Source: Diaporthe sp. PMI_573 (taxonomy: Eukaryota; Ascomycota; Sordariomycetes; Diaporthales; Diaporthaceae). Taken from it: a DNA stretch of 64,000 bases. Position numbers and translations under genes: made by a program. The notes under the pieces are model-generated. The model was not told where the DNA came from and ran no database searches. It saw only the letters and a program-made list of their open reading frames with translations. The first letter of the stretch is position 1, and each line of letters opens with the position of its first letter. The stretch spans positions 372,001 to 436,000 of the forward strand of contig JAJTUP010000044.1 in NCBI GenBank assembly GCA_021399435.1, in the 5' to 3' direction. Shown one piece after another: positions 8,864 to 18,311 of the stretch.

Positions 8864-10628
8864 GGTGCTGGATGTGCTTGATGACGATGCTTGTTGTGTG
8901 AGTGAGAGACGTGATTTTAGGAGGAGCACGGTGAAAGTGAGTACGTTGACGTTCTTAAAAGACTGTCTGTGTGAAATGCTTGATTATGATTACGGCCGTC
9001 TGAACTCAGGTTGATGTTGATGGTACGTGGAGCAGCAACCGCGACATTTCCCAGAGTCTTCAAGGACGACCTTGAGCATCGGCAGCGACCAGCCGGGCCT
9101 GGTCGTGCCTTCACTCGGATGTCGTCATAAACACCTGGGCAGGCCGGCACCCAGGGTTGCTTCCAGCAAACCCAAGCCTTGAAACCGGTTTCCCTCATAA
9201 TCAGCCGGTTCGCGCCTGCGACGGCAAGGACAGCCAACTCATGATGGAAATCTCATTCGACGAAATGTACGGGTTTGTCTTGGAACATAAACTGAGCCTC
9301 TTCTCGGGATATACATGAGAATGGTCGGGTACAGGCCATACCCACTGGTCACACTGTCTTGGCCTGGCGGACTTCAGTATGTTGGCGCGACCCCACATGC
9401 CCCAGAGTACATATTGACACATCTAGATAAATATACAGACACACTATTGTCTAAATTTTGTGCCTGGAAATTTGTCATCGATCTGCCATATCGTCCTTGC
9501 TTAGAACCTTGTCGAGCCTTGGACCATATTGTCATTTCCCTGTTGTAGCATGAAGCAACTTGGAGTGCCATTGACGCAGCTTACGCCAGCGTTACACTGT
9601 CATGTCGAGCTTCCTCAATGAGCTAAATTATCCTTGGCGGTCGGTTCAGGCACCTCCCCCTCTGACTGGGCGGGAACCTGCTGTGCTACGGTGCTGGGAC
9701 GTGGCTTGCAGTAGCTTTTATTGGCCCACTCGGGTTGGATGAACTTGTACGGGGCCCAGGTAGCATTCCAGCCATCTGAATTCATCCGGGCCAGATAGCC
9801 TCTGCAGTTTCAATGCAGGGGCTGCAGAGAATGGGACAGCAGTATCATACAATATGGGAAAGATTCTATATGTGAGGCAGCCAACAAAACAGCGCTTCTC
9901 TAGAATCCAGAAGTCACTCCAGGAGGGAAACTCAGTGGTGTGAGTCCCAGCACCGCCATAGGTCCGTGAATTTGTTATTATTACGATGTAGTGACACACT
10001 GTCAGAACCGTATGCAGAGCTCCCCGCATCCAACGCGATGTCTTTGTCTTTTTGGGAACCCCCTGGCTCCTCATCTCCACCATCAGAACACACACGCAGC
10101 AGACACGGCTGTCAAGCTGCTTACGGTTGGCTGATCCCCCCACCCAACTACCGGGGTAGACAGTCTGGGGTGGGGTGACATGGAGTAGACGTCGTAAAGG
10201 CTGTAGAGGGGGGGGGGATCATGCGGAGAAGCTGTCGACGGCTCCCGGTCTATGGTCGAAATCTGGAAGGGATTGCGCATGCGTCGACCATCCCGAGCTG
10301 CCCATTCCCCAATGATAGAGCGGCGCGTCTTCGACTCTATCATGGATCTGCGTGCAGGTTGGGCGACTCGTTACGACTACTGCAGTGCAACGAAAATGGG
10401 CGGGCATTCAGCCAGCGCTTGCAATGCGGCTGGCCCTGTGCTGAGGGTTTAAAGCCTCGAAGTCCCCAGCCTTTTTTGCATCTGTTGATAATGTTGCTCG
10501 TTGTTCCAGCATCTAGTCTTGCCTGAGAATCCGTATCTTCACGATAATCATCAAGCCATTCCAGCCTTTCCAACTCGCTGCAAGTTTATCACCCCATCTG
10601 CACAGCTAGAACACCGAACAAAGTCAAC
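8864..10628. other. Long intergenic region, no gene seen
   Basis: The stretch separates the divergent GH64 and CFEM genes (1.77 kb). It holds a run of ten G at about 10209-10218 and several short open frames without recognisable content. It must contain both promoters. No clear TATA element was fixed for either gene. Confidence 0.5.
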
Positions 10629-11279
10629 ATGAAGCTCTCCCTCCTCGCCCTAGCTGCCGCCGCCGGCCTGGCTTCCTGCCAGTGTCCCTCGTCGATCCCA
10701 GAATGCGCCCAGTCGTGCCTCATGATAGCGGCCGACTCAGTCGGGTGCGGAGAGACAGACTATGCCTGCCAGTGTGCGGACGCACACCAGCAAGACATTA
10801 CCACCAACGCCACCACCTGCGTGCTCGCTGCATGTGGTGAACAGACCGCTCTGAGTAGGTTGCCCTCTCCTGGACGATCTCGCCCCCAACCCGTATGTCA
10901 CATTATGCAAGCCCACATACTAACCGCCAACGCAGATGAGGTCCTCCCGGCAGCCAGTGCTTTCTGCTCCGCCATCAACGCCGGCGTAAGCTGCTCGGAT
11001 GCCAGCGCGGGGAGCACCGCGGCACCTTCTGGCTCCTCGACTTCTGCCTCTGTCTCTCTCCTCCCGACAACTGATTCCGAGACAACTGTCAGCCCCACCA
11101 TCACCGGGACAGGGGCATCGTCGACTGCCAGCGAGACGGCGACGACTACTGCCGAGTCCTCGGGCTCGGGCAGCGCCACGGGCGCCAGCGCGACTGCCTC
11201 GTCCACTGCTGGTGCGGCCACCTTGGGCTCTGTCGGCTCGCTTGGCATCGCCGTCCTCGGTGCCCTCGTCATGTTGTAG
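10629..11279 (+). CDS. CFEM-domain, GPI-anchored surface protein
   Basis: The gene has two exons, 10629-10854 and 10936-11279. The 81-bp intron has a GTAGGT donor, a perfect TACTAAC branch site (10918-10924) and a CAG acceptor. It is a multiple of three and lacks stops, so the unspliced frame stays open. The protein has a signal peptide (MKLSLLALAAAAGLASC) and then a CFEM domain with the eight spaced cysteines. The Asp before the ACQC pair (ETDYACQC), which binds haem iron in characterised CFEM proteins, is present. A long Ser/Thr/Ala-rich linker follows, and a hydrophobic tail (IAVLGALVML) fits GPI-anchor addition. Such proteins act at the cell wall in haem/iron uptake, adhesion or host interaction. 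An AATAAA lies at 11327. Confidence 0.93.
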   Translation: MKLSLLALAAAAGLASCQCPSSIPECAQSCLMIAADSVGCGETDYACQCADAHQQDITTNATTCVLAACGEQTALSRLPSPGRSRPQPVCHIMQAHILTANADEVLPAASAFCSAINAGVSCSDASAGSTAAPSGSSTSASVSLLPTTDSETTVSPTITGTGASSTASETATTTAESSGSGSATGASATASSTAGAATLGSVGSLGIAVLGALVML

Positions 11280-12554
11280 AGCGAAATGGGGAATGTGTAT
11301 AAACCATGAGGCGGAACTCAGATTGCAATAAATCATGGTGCCCGCCTTTGATTTCGGCGGGCTGTCCAACTCAGATATTTCTTCGGGATGTCTAAACAGG
11401 TATTTTTGATGAGTAATAAATAAGTACATGGTGCTGGCGGGTGAAGAGAAAACAAATGCACTTCGCTGAGACAGGAGCATACTTGTAATAACTATATCTA
11501 CTGCCATACAAATTGTTCAATCTCGGTGTCAACTGGTGTCCATGAAGCACCAAGGGTTTAAAAAAAATGCCAGTAATGAATACACTTTCGTACTGCAAAT
11601 CTAAAACCACAGTTTTGGGCCTGCTCCCTGCCATGATGTCTCAAGTGAGCCACTGTTCATGGACAGACGTACTCAGAGTGATTGAATAGCAGCGCCCGAG
11701 CCTCACGGACATTCCAAAGATCCCTATTCAAGTACGACGATACCGAAAGCGTTTCTCAAAGCTCTTCTGTCTCGATGTGTGTTTGATTCACTCACGACCA
11801 TGTATCTTCTACTTGTATACCAACTCAGACCTGGATGCCTGCAACACAACTCACCAAATGCCGTTGACCTGACCAAGTAGAGTCTTGGCAAAGATGAGGG
11901 GGGAGCACACGCAAAAGAAAGGCGGACTCAATTCGTTAAAAAATTACAGAGCTCGAATCGCCCGATCGCATGGATCTTTGATTGCGCAACGGTTGATCCC
12001 GCTCTTATCGGGCTAATGAAGGAGGCAGGTGTAACTATCACAGCTCCATCAGGATTGCTCATGGACCCAGCTTGTGACCATGCAGGCATGAGCATGGAAA
12101 GGTAGAGACATTTGTGCTATCTTATAGGTTACGTCGGACCTCATCTTTGATGCAAGACGAAGATGACTTGTAGCATGCGTGAGCACTACCGGTAGTGAGA
12201 AAGTTTAGTAGAACGCGACTACGTATTCGGCACCTTTGTCCGAATAGCAGCTGCACTGATTCGTACGCATTTGTCAGCAGCCCCAACCCAGCTATATATA
12301 GACAGCCAGCTGGCCCGTACGGGCCAGAAGATAGCTGGAGAATGCAGTCCTTTTTACTTCGTATTCCGTACAGAGGCCTCACCCAGAATTCCTTCCAACA
12401 ACCTTAGAGATAACACACGTATCGGAGTAGTGCATAATAAGTTCTTATTTGACCATCAAAGACGTTTCAAGATTAGAATCAAGCAAGTCAATCTCATTCA
12501 AGGTAGAAGCTTGCTAAGAAGCAGACTACTTCCTTTAGTCAAAACAACTCGAAC
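11280..12554. other. Intergenic: CFEM 3' end and hydrolase promoter
   Basis: No gene was recognised over 1.27 kb. The left end carries the poly(A)-signal-like AATAAA (11327-11332) of the CFEM gene. The right end carries a TATATATA box (12293-12300) and an 18-bp palindrome, listed separately, upstream of the cysteine hydrolase gene. Confidence 0.55.
12310..12327. promoter_or_regulatory. CCG-N2-CGG palindrome, possible Zn2Cys6 site
   Basis: CTGGCCCGTACGGGCCAG is a perfect 18-bp palindrome centred on CCG-TA-CGG, an everted pair of the CGG triplets read by fungal Zn2Cys6 regulators. It lies about 10 bp past a TATATATA box and 230-310 bp before the two candidate starts of the hydrolase gene. Function is inferred only. 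Confidence 0.4.
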
Positions 12555-13244
12555 ATGCCTCTTTCTGACCCAGAACATCCTCTTTGGTCTCCTGAATCTT
12601 CTCAACGAAGTGATTCCAAGATGACCGACCTACTCAAGTCCCACCCGGCACTCCTCATAATCGACATGCAAAACGGCTTCTGCCACCCAGAAGGCTGCTT
12701 CGCCAAGCTCGGGATGCCCGTCTCCGACCACCTCGCCATCGTCCCGAACATCAACAAGCTCCGCGCGGCGTGCCACGCCGCCGGGGTCCCCGTCGTATTC
12801 ACCCGCCTCTGCTACAACGACGACTACTCCGACGCCGGCGTGCAGCTGGAGGAGCTGCCCAAGATCAGGGAGCTGCGGGGCCTCGTCCGCGGCACCTGGG
12901 ACGCGGACGTCCTCGACGAGTTGACCCCAGACACGGCCCGCGGCGAGGTCGTGGTCGACAAGACGCGCAACTCTGCGTTCTTCGGGACGGGGCTCGAGGA
13001 CGTGCTGCGCGTCCGCGGCGTGAATCAGCTCCTGTGCGCGGGTGTGGCGAGCAACGTTTGTGTCGACTCGACGGTGCGGGATGGCGCGGCGAGGGATTAC
13101 TACTGCAAGATGCTCAGCGATGCCACGGCCACTATGGCGATGGAGGATCACGATGCGTGTATGAAGAACATGGTCTGGTTTGGTGGGGTTGCCTCGGCGG
13201 ATGATGTCCTCCAGGCTTTGAAGCAGAGGCAAGAGAACACGTGA
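12555..13244 (+). CDS. Isochorismatase-like cysteine hydrolase
   Basis: The gene has no intron and encodes 229 residues from ATG 12555, or 207 from the second ATG at 12621, where the family domain begins. The catalytic triad of the isochorismatase-like family is visible: Asp in LLIIDMQNGF, Lys in VVVDKTRNSAFF, and the nucleophile Cys in AGVASNVCVDST. The GVASN segment before the Cys is the usual cis-peptide loop. Members hydrolyse isochorismate, nicotinamide, N-carbamoyl compounds or ureidoacrylate; the substrate here cannot be read from sequence. The protein is probably cytosolic, as no signal peptide is present. High GC and a tidy frame mark it as a live host gene between two transposons. 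Confidence 0.9.
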   Translation: MPLSDPEHPLWSPESSQRSDSKMTDLLKSHPALLIIDMQNGFCHPEGCFAKLGMPVSDHLAIVPNINKLRAACHAAGVPVVFTRLCYNDDYSDAGVQLEELPKIRELRGLVRGTWDADVLDELTPDTARGEVVVDKTRNSAFFGTGLEDVLRVRGVNQLLCAGVASNVCVDSTVRDGAARDYYCKMLSDATATMAMEDHDACMKNMVWFGGVASADDVLQALKQRQENT

Positions 13245-13571
13245 ATCAGGTGTAGCCTCAGTTTGCTCGTCTCAGAGCCTTGTCAGGTTAGAGCAGTAAT
13301 TGGTTGCCAGTCACAGTAACATTTATGTTCTATCCTGGCCGAGCTGACAGCAGTATTTGAATGACTCACTGGGAGTGTTTCGAATGCTTGGTCACACTAC
13401 TTGGCCCAGTGCTATTACTTGTGACTGGCGAACCAGCAGAGTCCTCAATAATATAAACCGTCCTTCTCTCTATTTTACTCGTTCAGACTCATGCTATAAT
13501 CTGATGCCTTCTTTCGATCGAAACTATCAACTCCCGAGTCTGCTCCGAGATCTGAACATAAAACAAAAACT
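13245..13571. other. Intergenic, no gene seen
   Basis: The region of 327 bp lies between the hydrolase gene and the MULE left end. It is AT-rich towards its right end. No motif was recognised. Confidence 0.5.
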
Positions 13572-13632
13572 TTGAGATCGGAGATTCGCACGCCCAAAAA
13601 CGGAGGCTGCACGCCCTCGAATGACTAATCAC
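13572..13632 (+). repeat. MULE left TIR, 61 bp
   Basis: It is a perfect reverse complement of 16563-16623. The similarity ends at 13632 with ACTAATCAC. Confidence 0.93.
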
Positions 13633-13895
13633 GCTTCCCTATGTGCGCCAATTTTAAGTTCACACCTATTCGCCATACAGATAAATAATGTAACTACGTC
13701 GCTTCTCATGGTGCACCATGAAGCTATTCCCACACGCTCGAGGGCACTATATACGCTCTATTCGACCTAATTACGTCGATTTGCCAATCGACCAATTGCC
13801 CAACTATTGCAAAACACCCTCAATTAGCCCCAATTACGCTTATTTAGCGACGAAGTCGACTTCTAAGTCGATTGCTCGGCTCGTCGCCCGAGAAG

Positions 13896-16325
13896 TCAAT
13901 CGCTCAGCCCGTCGCTCGAGAGGTCGATTGGGCAATCGTCAGTGCCCCCACAGACGATTGTGCCCTGTGTTTCCTTGCCCCTATCGTCGTTGCTGACGTC
14001 GATGTCGTCAACGTCGTCAGCCTCTAGGTCTATAGAGGGCCGCTGGTTGACAGTCTGCCGCCCCGTCCGCTGCCTCTTAGCCGGTTGCCTTGAGCTTGAG
14101 GGTATACCCACAAGCGCTGCCGGCGCTGAGGACGTCAGCCCAGATCGTCGCTTCTGCGCCCTCCCTTGAGCATTTCTGCGGTTGAGGTCCTCGTCGTCTA
14201 GAGACTGGAGCGTTGTATCGCTGTGCTCCCACGCCGAGTTGATCCTCTGAACTGAGGCTGTCGTCGCCCTCGTTTTGTCGCCTGCTTTGCTGCCCAGACT
14301 GGTCGTCGTGGAGGAGGTCTGCTTCGCCATAATTGCTCTTGTGAAGGCGCCTTCCTCGCTAGTCGCAAACGTAGCGGTCTCGCGAGGCCGTCCCTTCGTC
14401 GCCGTGACCCTCTTCGGCGAGAGGACTGTCAGCAGCAGGTTTCCGCTCGAGAGATCGCGATCAAGCCAGTAGACTTCGTGAACATCTGCCCTCTCGAGAG
14501 GGAGGTTTGCTTCTTCTCTATCGGCCATCCGGCTTGCACAGATTAAGCCGTACTGCGTGTAGATAGGGCAAGTGCAGCTGAGGGCATTGCAACGTCGTGG
14601 AAGCTTGTTTTTGAGGATTTGAAGCGCCTGCTGCCTGGTCCTCACGAGAAGCTCAAGGGCTGCCCACGAGACTTGGAAGGGCAGCCTTCCGAGCCAACTA
14701 AGCCCATTGTACTTCGCAAGTGAGGCTGTCTTCTGACGGGCTTCCTCCACAAGGAAGCCACGAGCAGTGTCCTCTAGAGCCTCGTGGCAAGCCTCAACCA
14801 AATAGAGGGCATTGCCTATCCCGTGGCCCAAATAGACCTTGAGTTTGCGGTGCATACTCTCCGTAGAGGAGGTTGTACGCAAGCCGAAGTTGAGGATTCT
14901 GCAGGTCTGATGGGCAGCCCATTTGCCGACGATCTGCTCCTCGTCGTCAACATAGTAGGTCTTGAGATAGTTGAGAATTGCTTTCTGGTCCTTAAACTTC
15001 TCTTGCAGACGCTGCCAAGCCGTATCGTAGACCTCACGATCTGTAGAGTATTCCATAAACTTGAGGAGGTCAAATAGTGCCTGTCGGGTATAGGGGATAT
15101 CCTTGAGCTTGGGAACCTTTGTAGAAATCGTCGCCTTGTTTCTCGCCGGCGCATTGAGAGAGGCTATCGCCGCTTCTGCTTCCTCCTCTTCGGCATCTTC
15201 TGTTTCCTCTTCCGCTTCCTCTTCCCCTGGCGCTGTCGGCTTCTGCCACTTCTTCTTGATGTTGAGGACAATGTTCATGTTCATATGGAAGACGCACAGC
15301 TGATGGTGCGCCTGAGGAAACTCGTATTCGAGGGCATTCATCAGAGCGTTATCGTAGTCAGTGATGAAGAGGGTTGGGTCGTCAGCTTTGTACTCCTTCA
15401 GGAGGAGGTGAACTTGCTCGAGGAGCCATCGGAAGCCGCTTTCTCGCTCGTTATCGATGATCCCCTGAAATAGAGGAAGGTTCTTCTTCGTGTGGGTCAC
15501 TGCTGTCCCCTGGAAGAACGGCATCTTCTTGTTGTTAGTCGAATATGTACAGTCAAGTGAGAGGCATCGTGAGAAACGTCGTTCTCGGATCCAAGCCATC
15601 TGCTGCTTCTCGCACCAGAAGATGCCCGTGACCCTGCCCTCGACGTCCCGAGCAAACCGGTACCAGCAGTCCTTCTCTTCGAGGAACCTCAGCGCTGCTT
15701 GGGTCGGGGTATAGATACCTTGCTTCTCCTTCCGGAAGCGAGCCAGCCAGTCCTTCATTGTATTCGGCCCCAGCTGTACCTGAGGGTATTCTCGGCGAAG
15801 GGCAGCCTCAAGTTTCTTCGGCTTCGCGAGCGACGGGTCCCGAGCGGTCCGAGCGAGAAAGTCGTGATGTTCGTCTGTGAGTTTTGTCCAACCACGCTGG
15901 GCTTCAGGCACGACTTGAGGACCGTGACAGCAGTGTCTATGCTCTTGGATCACAAGCTTCCACTTGCCTGACGTCGACTTGGTCTTATTGGCAATCGCTC
16001 GCCATTTGCAGCCGGCTTTAATCGTTGAGGCGTTGTTTCTTGTGGCGGTTGAGGGTCGTGGTGCACCTCGGCTACACCCCAACGTCACTACATCCGGCTT
16101 GGATCTCTGAGCGACTGTCAACCACCCTGCAAGCTTCGTAGCCTCATCTAAATCAGCCTTGAGGTCGGCATAAGTATCGTATCCATCATTGAAGAGTTTT
16201 AGATACATAGGAGGATTGGAAAGTGCTGGGCGGCGGTGGTTTGTGGCGGTGATGCTGCCGTTCCATTGCTGGCAGTCTGTCTGCCACTGCGCCTCGAGCC
16301 CCGAGTAGTCCGGATACTCTGACAT
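13896..16325 (-). CDS. MULE transposase
   Basis: The ATG at 16325 gives 809 residues. The MULE core starts near residue 260: first catalytic Asp in SLDCTYSTN, second in FITDYDNAL, followed by the CxxH pair (QLCVFHMNMN) typical of this class. The third acidic residue is probably Glu in RTTSSTESMHRKL. Downstream, a C-T-C...C cluster (ALSCTCPIYTQYGLICASR) resembles a SWIM zinc motif. An N-terminal Cys/basic region (VVTLGCSRGAP) is probably the DNA-binding FAR1/WRKY-GCM1-like part. An acidic Glu-rich insertion lies near residue 380. The C-terminus is basic (KRRSGL, KRQRTGRQ) and should be nuclear. No stop or frameshift was seen. Confidence 0.92.
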   Translation of the reverse strand: MSEYPDYSGLEAQWQTDCQQWNGSITATNHRRPALSNPPMYLKLFNDGYDTYADLKADLDEATKLAGWLTVAQRSKPDVVTLGCSRGAPRPSTATRNNASTIKAGCKWRAIANKTKSTSGKWKLVIQEHRHCCHGPQVVPEAQRGWTKLTDEHHDFLARTARDPSLAKPKKLEAALRREYPQVQLGPNTMKDWLARFRKEKQGIYTPTQAALRFLEEKDCWYRFARDVEGRVTGIFWCEKQQMAWIRERRFSRCLSLDCTYSTNNKKMPFFQGTAVTHTKKNLPLFQGIIDNERESGFRWLLEQVHLLLKEYKADDPTLFITDYDNALMNALEYEFPQAHHQLCVFHMNMNIVLNIKKKWQKPTAPGEEEAEEETEDAEEEEAEAAIASLNAPARNKATISTKVPKLKDIPYTRQALFDLLKFMEYSTDREVYDTAWQRLQEKFKDQKAILNYLKTYYVDDEEQIVGKWAAHQTCRILNFGLRTTSSTESMHRKLKVYLGHGIGNALYLVEACHEALEDTARGFLVEEARQKTASLAKYNGLSWLGRLPFQVSWAALELLVRTRQQALQILKNKLPRRCNALSCTCPIYTQYGLICASRMADREEANLPLERADVHEVYWLDRDLSSGNLLLTVLSPKRVTATKGRPRETATFATSEEGAFTRAIMAKQTSSTTTSLGSKAGDKTRATTASVQRINSAWEHSDTTLQSLDDEDLNRRNAQGRAQKRRSGLTSSAPAALVGIPSSSRQPAKRQRTGRQTVNQRPSIDLEADDVDDIDVSNDDRGKETQGTIVCGGTDDCPIDLSSDGLSD

Positions 16326-16562
16326 CGCTGTAACCACATAGGATTGAAGTTTGACCAGCTAGGGGGTATTTTTGATGCTGAATCGATTGATTCCAACAGT
16401 CAATTAGTCGGTATCACGAAGCGTTGAGGGTGGGCGCGAGGGTTGAGGTTGGTGCGATGAGGAGGAATAGCAAGCGTGATCTGAGGCTGCATTCGGGCTG
16501 CAAAACGCACTGGGTTGCGTGGCCCGGGCTGGGCAAATGAAGCGTTCTGATTGGCTGCAGCA

Positions 16563-16623
16563 GTGATTAGTCATTCGAGGGCGTGCAGCCTCCGTTTTTG
16601 GGCGTGCGAATCTCCGATCTCAA
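16563..16623 (-). repeat. MULE right TIR, 61 bp
   Basis: It is a perfect reverse complement of 13572-13632. Its outer two bases overlap the first copy of the 71-bp direct repeat. Confidence 0.93.
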
Positions 16624-17002
16624 GATCAGCGAATATCCACACTACCTGTGGAATTCTATCCCAACCACCTAGATATAGTCAGATCGTGACACTATACCTC
16701 TCCTCCCTAGGATTCGTCCCGAATCCCTAGGTCGTAGGTGGCTGACCCCCAAGACTACACTATTCACTGGGTGGACCAAGCCCATTTCTTATAGCAGTCG
16801 CGCCTTGTGAGCACTATGCTGAGCACGGGTGGGGATCGAACCCAAGACCTCCGCGTGCCAAGCTAGCGTACCCAGGTAGTGTGGATATAATGTCACGAAC
16901 GGCTGGGAATGACCGCTGCGCCATAGACCAAAAGATCAGCGAATATCCACACTACCTGTGGAATTCTATCCCAACCACCTAGATATAGTCAGATCGTGAC
17001 AC
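16622..17002 (-). repeat. tRNA-derived SINE-like unit between 71-bp direct repeats
   Basis: Two identical 71-bp copies (16622-16692 and 16932-17002) flank about 240 bp. On the minus strand this inner part begins with a tRNA-like head: an A-box-like TGGCGCAGCGGTC (16911-16923) and a B-box GGTTCGATCCCC (16831-16842). These are internal RNA polymerase III promoter elements about 70 bp apart, wider than in most tRNAs. The acceptor stem does not close, so it is not a working tRNA gene. The inner unit also contains ATATCCACACTACCTG and a TGTCACGA-like piece shared in inverted orientation with the 71-bp repeats. A SINE is the simplest reading. Confidence 0.6.
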
Positions 17003-17084
17003 GACCCCTTCACCGACAACAACTATTTATGGTCATTACTGAGTCAATATGACCAATCGGGGAGGTCGTCCTAAACTTCATGGC

Positions 17085-18311
17085 AAGGACTACCTGATTC
17101 ATTGAATAAACGAGCTCCATAGGTCTGTCTCCACCGCTTTTCCTTTAATTTGCACCACAGCCTTGAATTCTAAAATGTGATTTGATACGATTCAAATAGA
17201 CGCCTTTTGTCAAGATGTCAATGTGATTAAAGTCAAGTACATATGACAAGTTTGTTGAGTTATCAGGATTCTAATGTTCCCTTTTTTTTTTGGCTTTTTT
17301 TTTATGGCACTGTGGCGGTCAGCTGCAATCGGCCAAATCAAAGAGCCCGAGGGGCTACCGGTACACTGTGGAACCTGCCCGGCACCCACAGGCCGGTGGC
17401 GAAAAGTATCGGGAGACCCGCATCTTCTCTCCCGTTTGGCAACGACAGGCAACTCAACCGTTGGGAAGCAACACACGCAGCGCAGACGCTCTTTTACTTT
17501 TTTTGTGGCATCTGGCCACTATAAATGGGGTTCTGGACGGTACGCCAGTACATAGGTGCCCAATCTGTCCAAACGTACACGTATTGTATGCTGTGTGCGT
17601 GTGCAGGCCTCGTGAAGTGACGGCCTGTTGGCATGCATTGAGGAGGTGTGGTCGCACACATTTAATTTACATAACCCCGCCCGTTGATACTTCTAAATCT
17701 AGACCTCTGACCAACGTTACCTTTTGGTCTTGTCACCATCCCTCCCTGCCTGTATTTTCCCCTCGAAAGCTTTGGTGCTTTTCGACAAGACTCGATAGTT
17801 CGTCTATACAACCACCCGTGCGCTTTTTTTCCGCAAGCCGCTGCTCCCTTGCTCCCCACTCTGCTCTAGCTCTTACCCAGTAGCGTCCCAAGGTTTAGTC
17901 CCTTTATATCGCCGTGCTATTGCGCGTCGCTCAGCAAGCACTCGTTCTCCCCGCCTAGCCGGCTATCTCTACATTTCTCATATCTTTCTCGGCCGGGAAA
18001 GCCGCAATAGGCCCCATCAATTGTCATAAAGGCGACTCCGAGGAGACTGGCCATAGGAAGGCTCATCAGGTCAGGTCCGTAATCCGCCGTCGATCCAGGG
18101 CTCATCCAGAGTCGACATAATCTGTTGAAGTACGGTGCGGAGCACATAGAATTGCTACGAGAGGTGGTGAAATTCTTATGCGCCAGCCCCCTTGAGGCAC
18201 CACAACGTCCCAGCACGCCACGAGGGAGATTGATCCCGCTCCGCTCATTCTGGGAATTACAGCATACCTGCCGCTAACCGGTCGGCCGCCATCAACTTCG
18301 TACTGATTACT
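17085..18311. other. Upstream region of the Zn2Cys6 gene
   Basis: No gene was recognised. T-rich tracts occur at 17281-17303 and a pyrimidine-rich stretch at 17730-17880 is typical of fungal promoters. The transcript leader of the regulator probably lies within the last several hundred bases. Confidence 0.5.

Larger units (their letters stand above)
13572..16623 (-). mobile_element. MULE DNA transposon with 61-bp TIRs (3.05 kb)
   Basis: Perfect 61-bp inverted repeats (13572-13632 and 16563-16623, beginning TTGAGATCGGAGATTCGCAC) bound one intact MULE transposase gene. A 28-bp imperfect tandem repeat (GTCGATTGCTCGGCTCGTCG type; 13867-13894, 13895-13922, third copy partial) overlaps the 3' end of the gene. 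The 8-11-bp target duplication expected for MULEs was not found. The right end instead abuts the 71-bp repeat at 16622, so flanking sequence has probably been rearranged. Identical ends and an open gene indicate a young, possibly active copy. Confidence 0.92.

Noticed and set aside
12630..13232. A 200-codon minus-strand frame
   Set aside because: It is the antisense shadow of the cysteine hydrolase gene.
16826..16931. A functional tRNA gene
   Set aside because: A and B boxes are present, but the acceptor stem does not pair and the box spacing is too long; treated as a SINE-like head.
18130..18180. GGTGGTGAAATTCTTA, reminiscent of a conserved 18S rRNA segment
   Set aside because: Only about 15 bases are similar and the flanking sequence does not continue as rRNA.
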